Shown here: piece by piece, positions 63,836 to 64,000 of the stretch
How positions within the stretch are numbered: position 1 is the stretch's first letter
How the letters are laid out: the number at the start of each line of letters is the position of its first letter
DNA from: Osedax frankpressi
Lineage: Eukaryota; Annelida; Polychaeta; Sabellida; Siboglinidae
Reading direction: 5' to 3'
NCBI GenBank assembly: GCA_964035775.1
Contig: OZ038316.1
Span: 9,478,484 to 9,542,483, forward strand
Length of the DNA stretch: 64,000 nt
Notes under the pieces: generated by a model
The model's database searches: none
What the model was told of the DNA's origin: nothing
Seen by the model: the letters and a program-made list of their open reading frames with translations, nothing else
Position numbers and translations under genes: made by a program

Positions 63836-64000
63836 CTGCAAACAATGGAGACTGGGCTTGGTTATGCGAAGGAGTTGAGTTGCCGGCATTCATTATATTT
63901 CCCGAGTAACTTTTGTTACTGAACTGGTATAGAAATATTTTATTAGAAATCAAATATAGACTCCGATTTTAATTTACTACATACTTATATAATATCAAAT

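Overview
This window looks like a draft-assembly scaffold from a multicellular animal. It has multi-exon genes with GT-AG introns, very AT-rich introns and intergenic DNA, GC-richer exons, an exact 200-N gap, and a heavy load of micro- and minisatellites. The gene set (USP7, HAPSTR1, NOL11, TXN2, MINPP1, a fused PAPS synthase, LAMTOR2) is a typical metazoan one, and intron sizes suggest a non-vertebrate. I cannot name the lineage. Exons were assigned by comparing translations with remembered human family members and by checking that splice phases close; no search was run.

Layout, left to right. USP7 (minus, 48-10321) runs off the left edge after the start of the catalytic domain. HAPSTR1 (plus, 11510-16194) is head-to-head with it. 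NOL11 (plus, 19484-26787) follows and ends 74 bp from the convergent end of TXN2 (minus, 26862-28955). MINPP1 (minus, 33246-38930) comes next, with an ER-retention C-terminus. The stretch 39-54 kb is mostly satellite DNA with the assembly gap; a short candidate first exon lies at 42137. PAPS synthase (plus, 54227-62328) covers nearly the whole APS kinase-ATP sulfurylase fusion but lacks its N-terminal exon(s). LAMTOR2 (minus, 62781-63835) converges on it, and its first exon lies beyond the right edge.

The genes are unrelated housekeeping functions (ubiquitin signalling, ribosome biogenesis, mitochondrial redox, inositol phosphates, sulfate activation, lysosomal mTORC1 signalling), so no operon-like system is proposed. 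Two neighbour pairs, USP7-HAPSTR1 and MINPP1-PAPSS, are also neighbours in human, which points to old linkage.

The most unusual signal is in the splice sites. About 24 of 39 homology-supported donors have T at intron position +3, many reading GTTAG, where animals normally have A or G. In addition, many introns carry GC-rich tandem arrays that abut the 3' splice site and repeat splice-acceptor-like modules. The clearest case is a 48-bp array upstream of a PAPSS exon in which the acceptor and the first codons of the exon are themselves repeated. No LTR, Polinton or other virus-like element was recognised.
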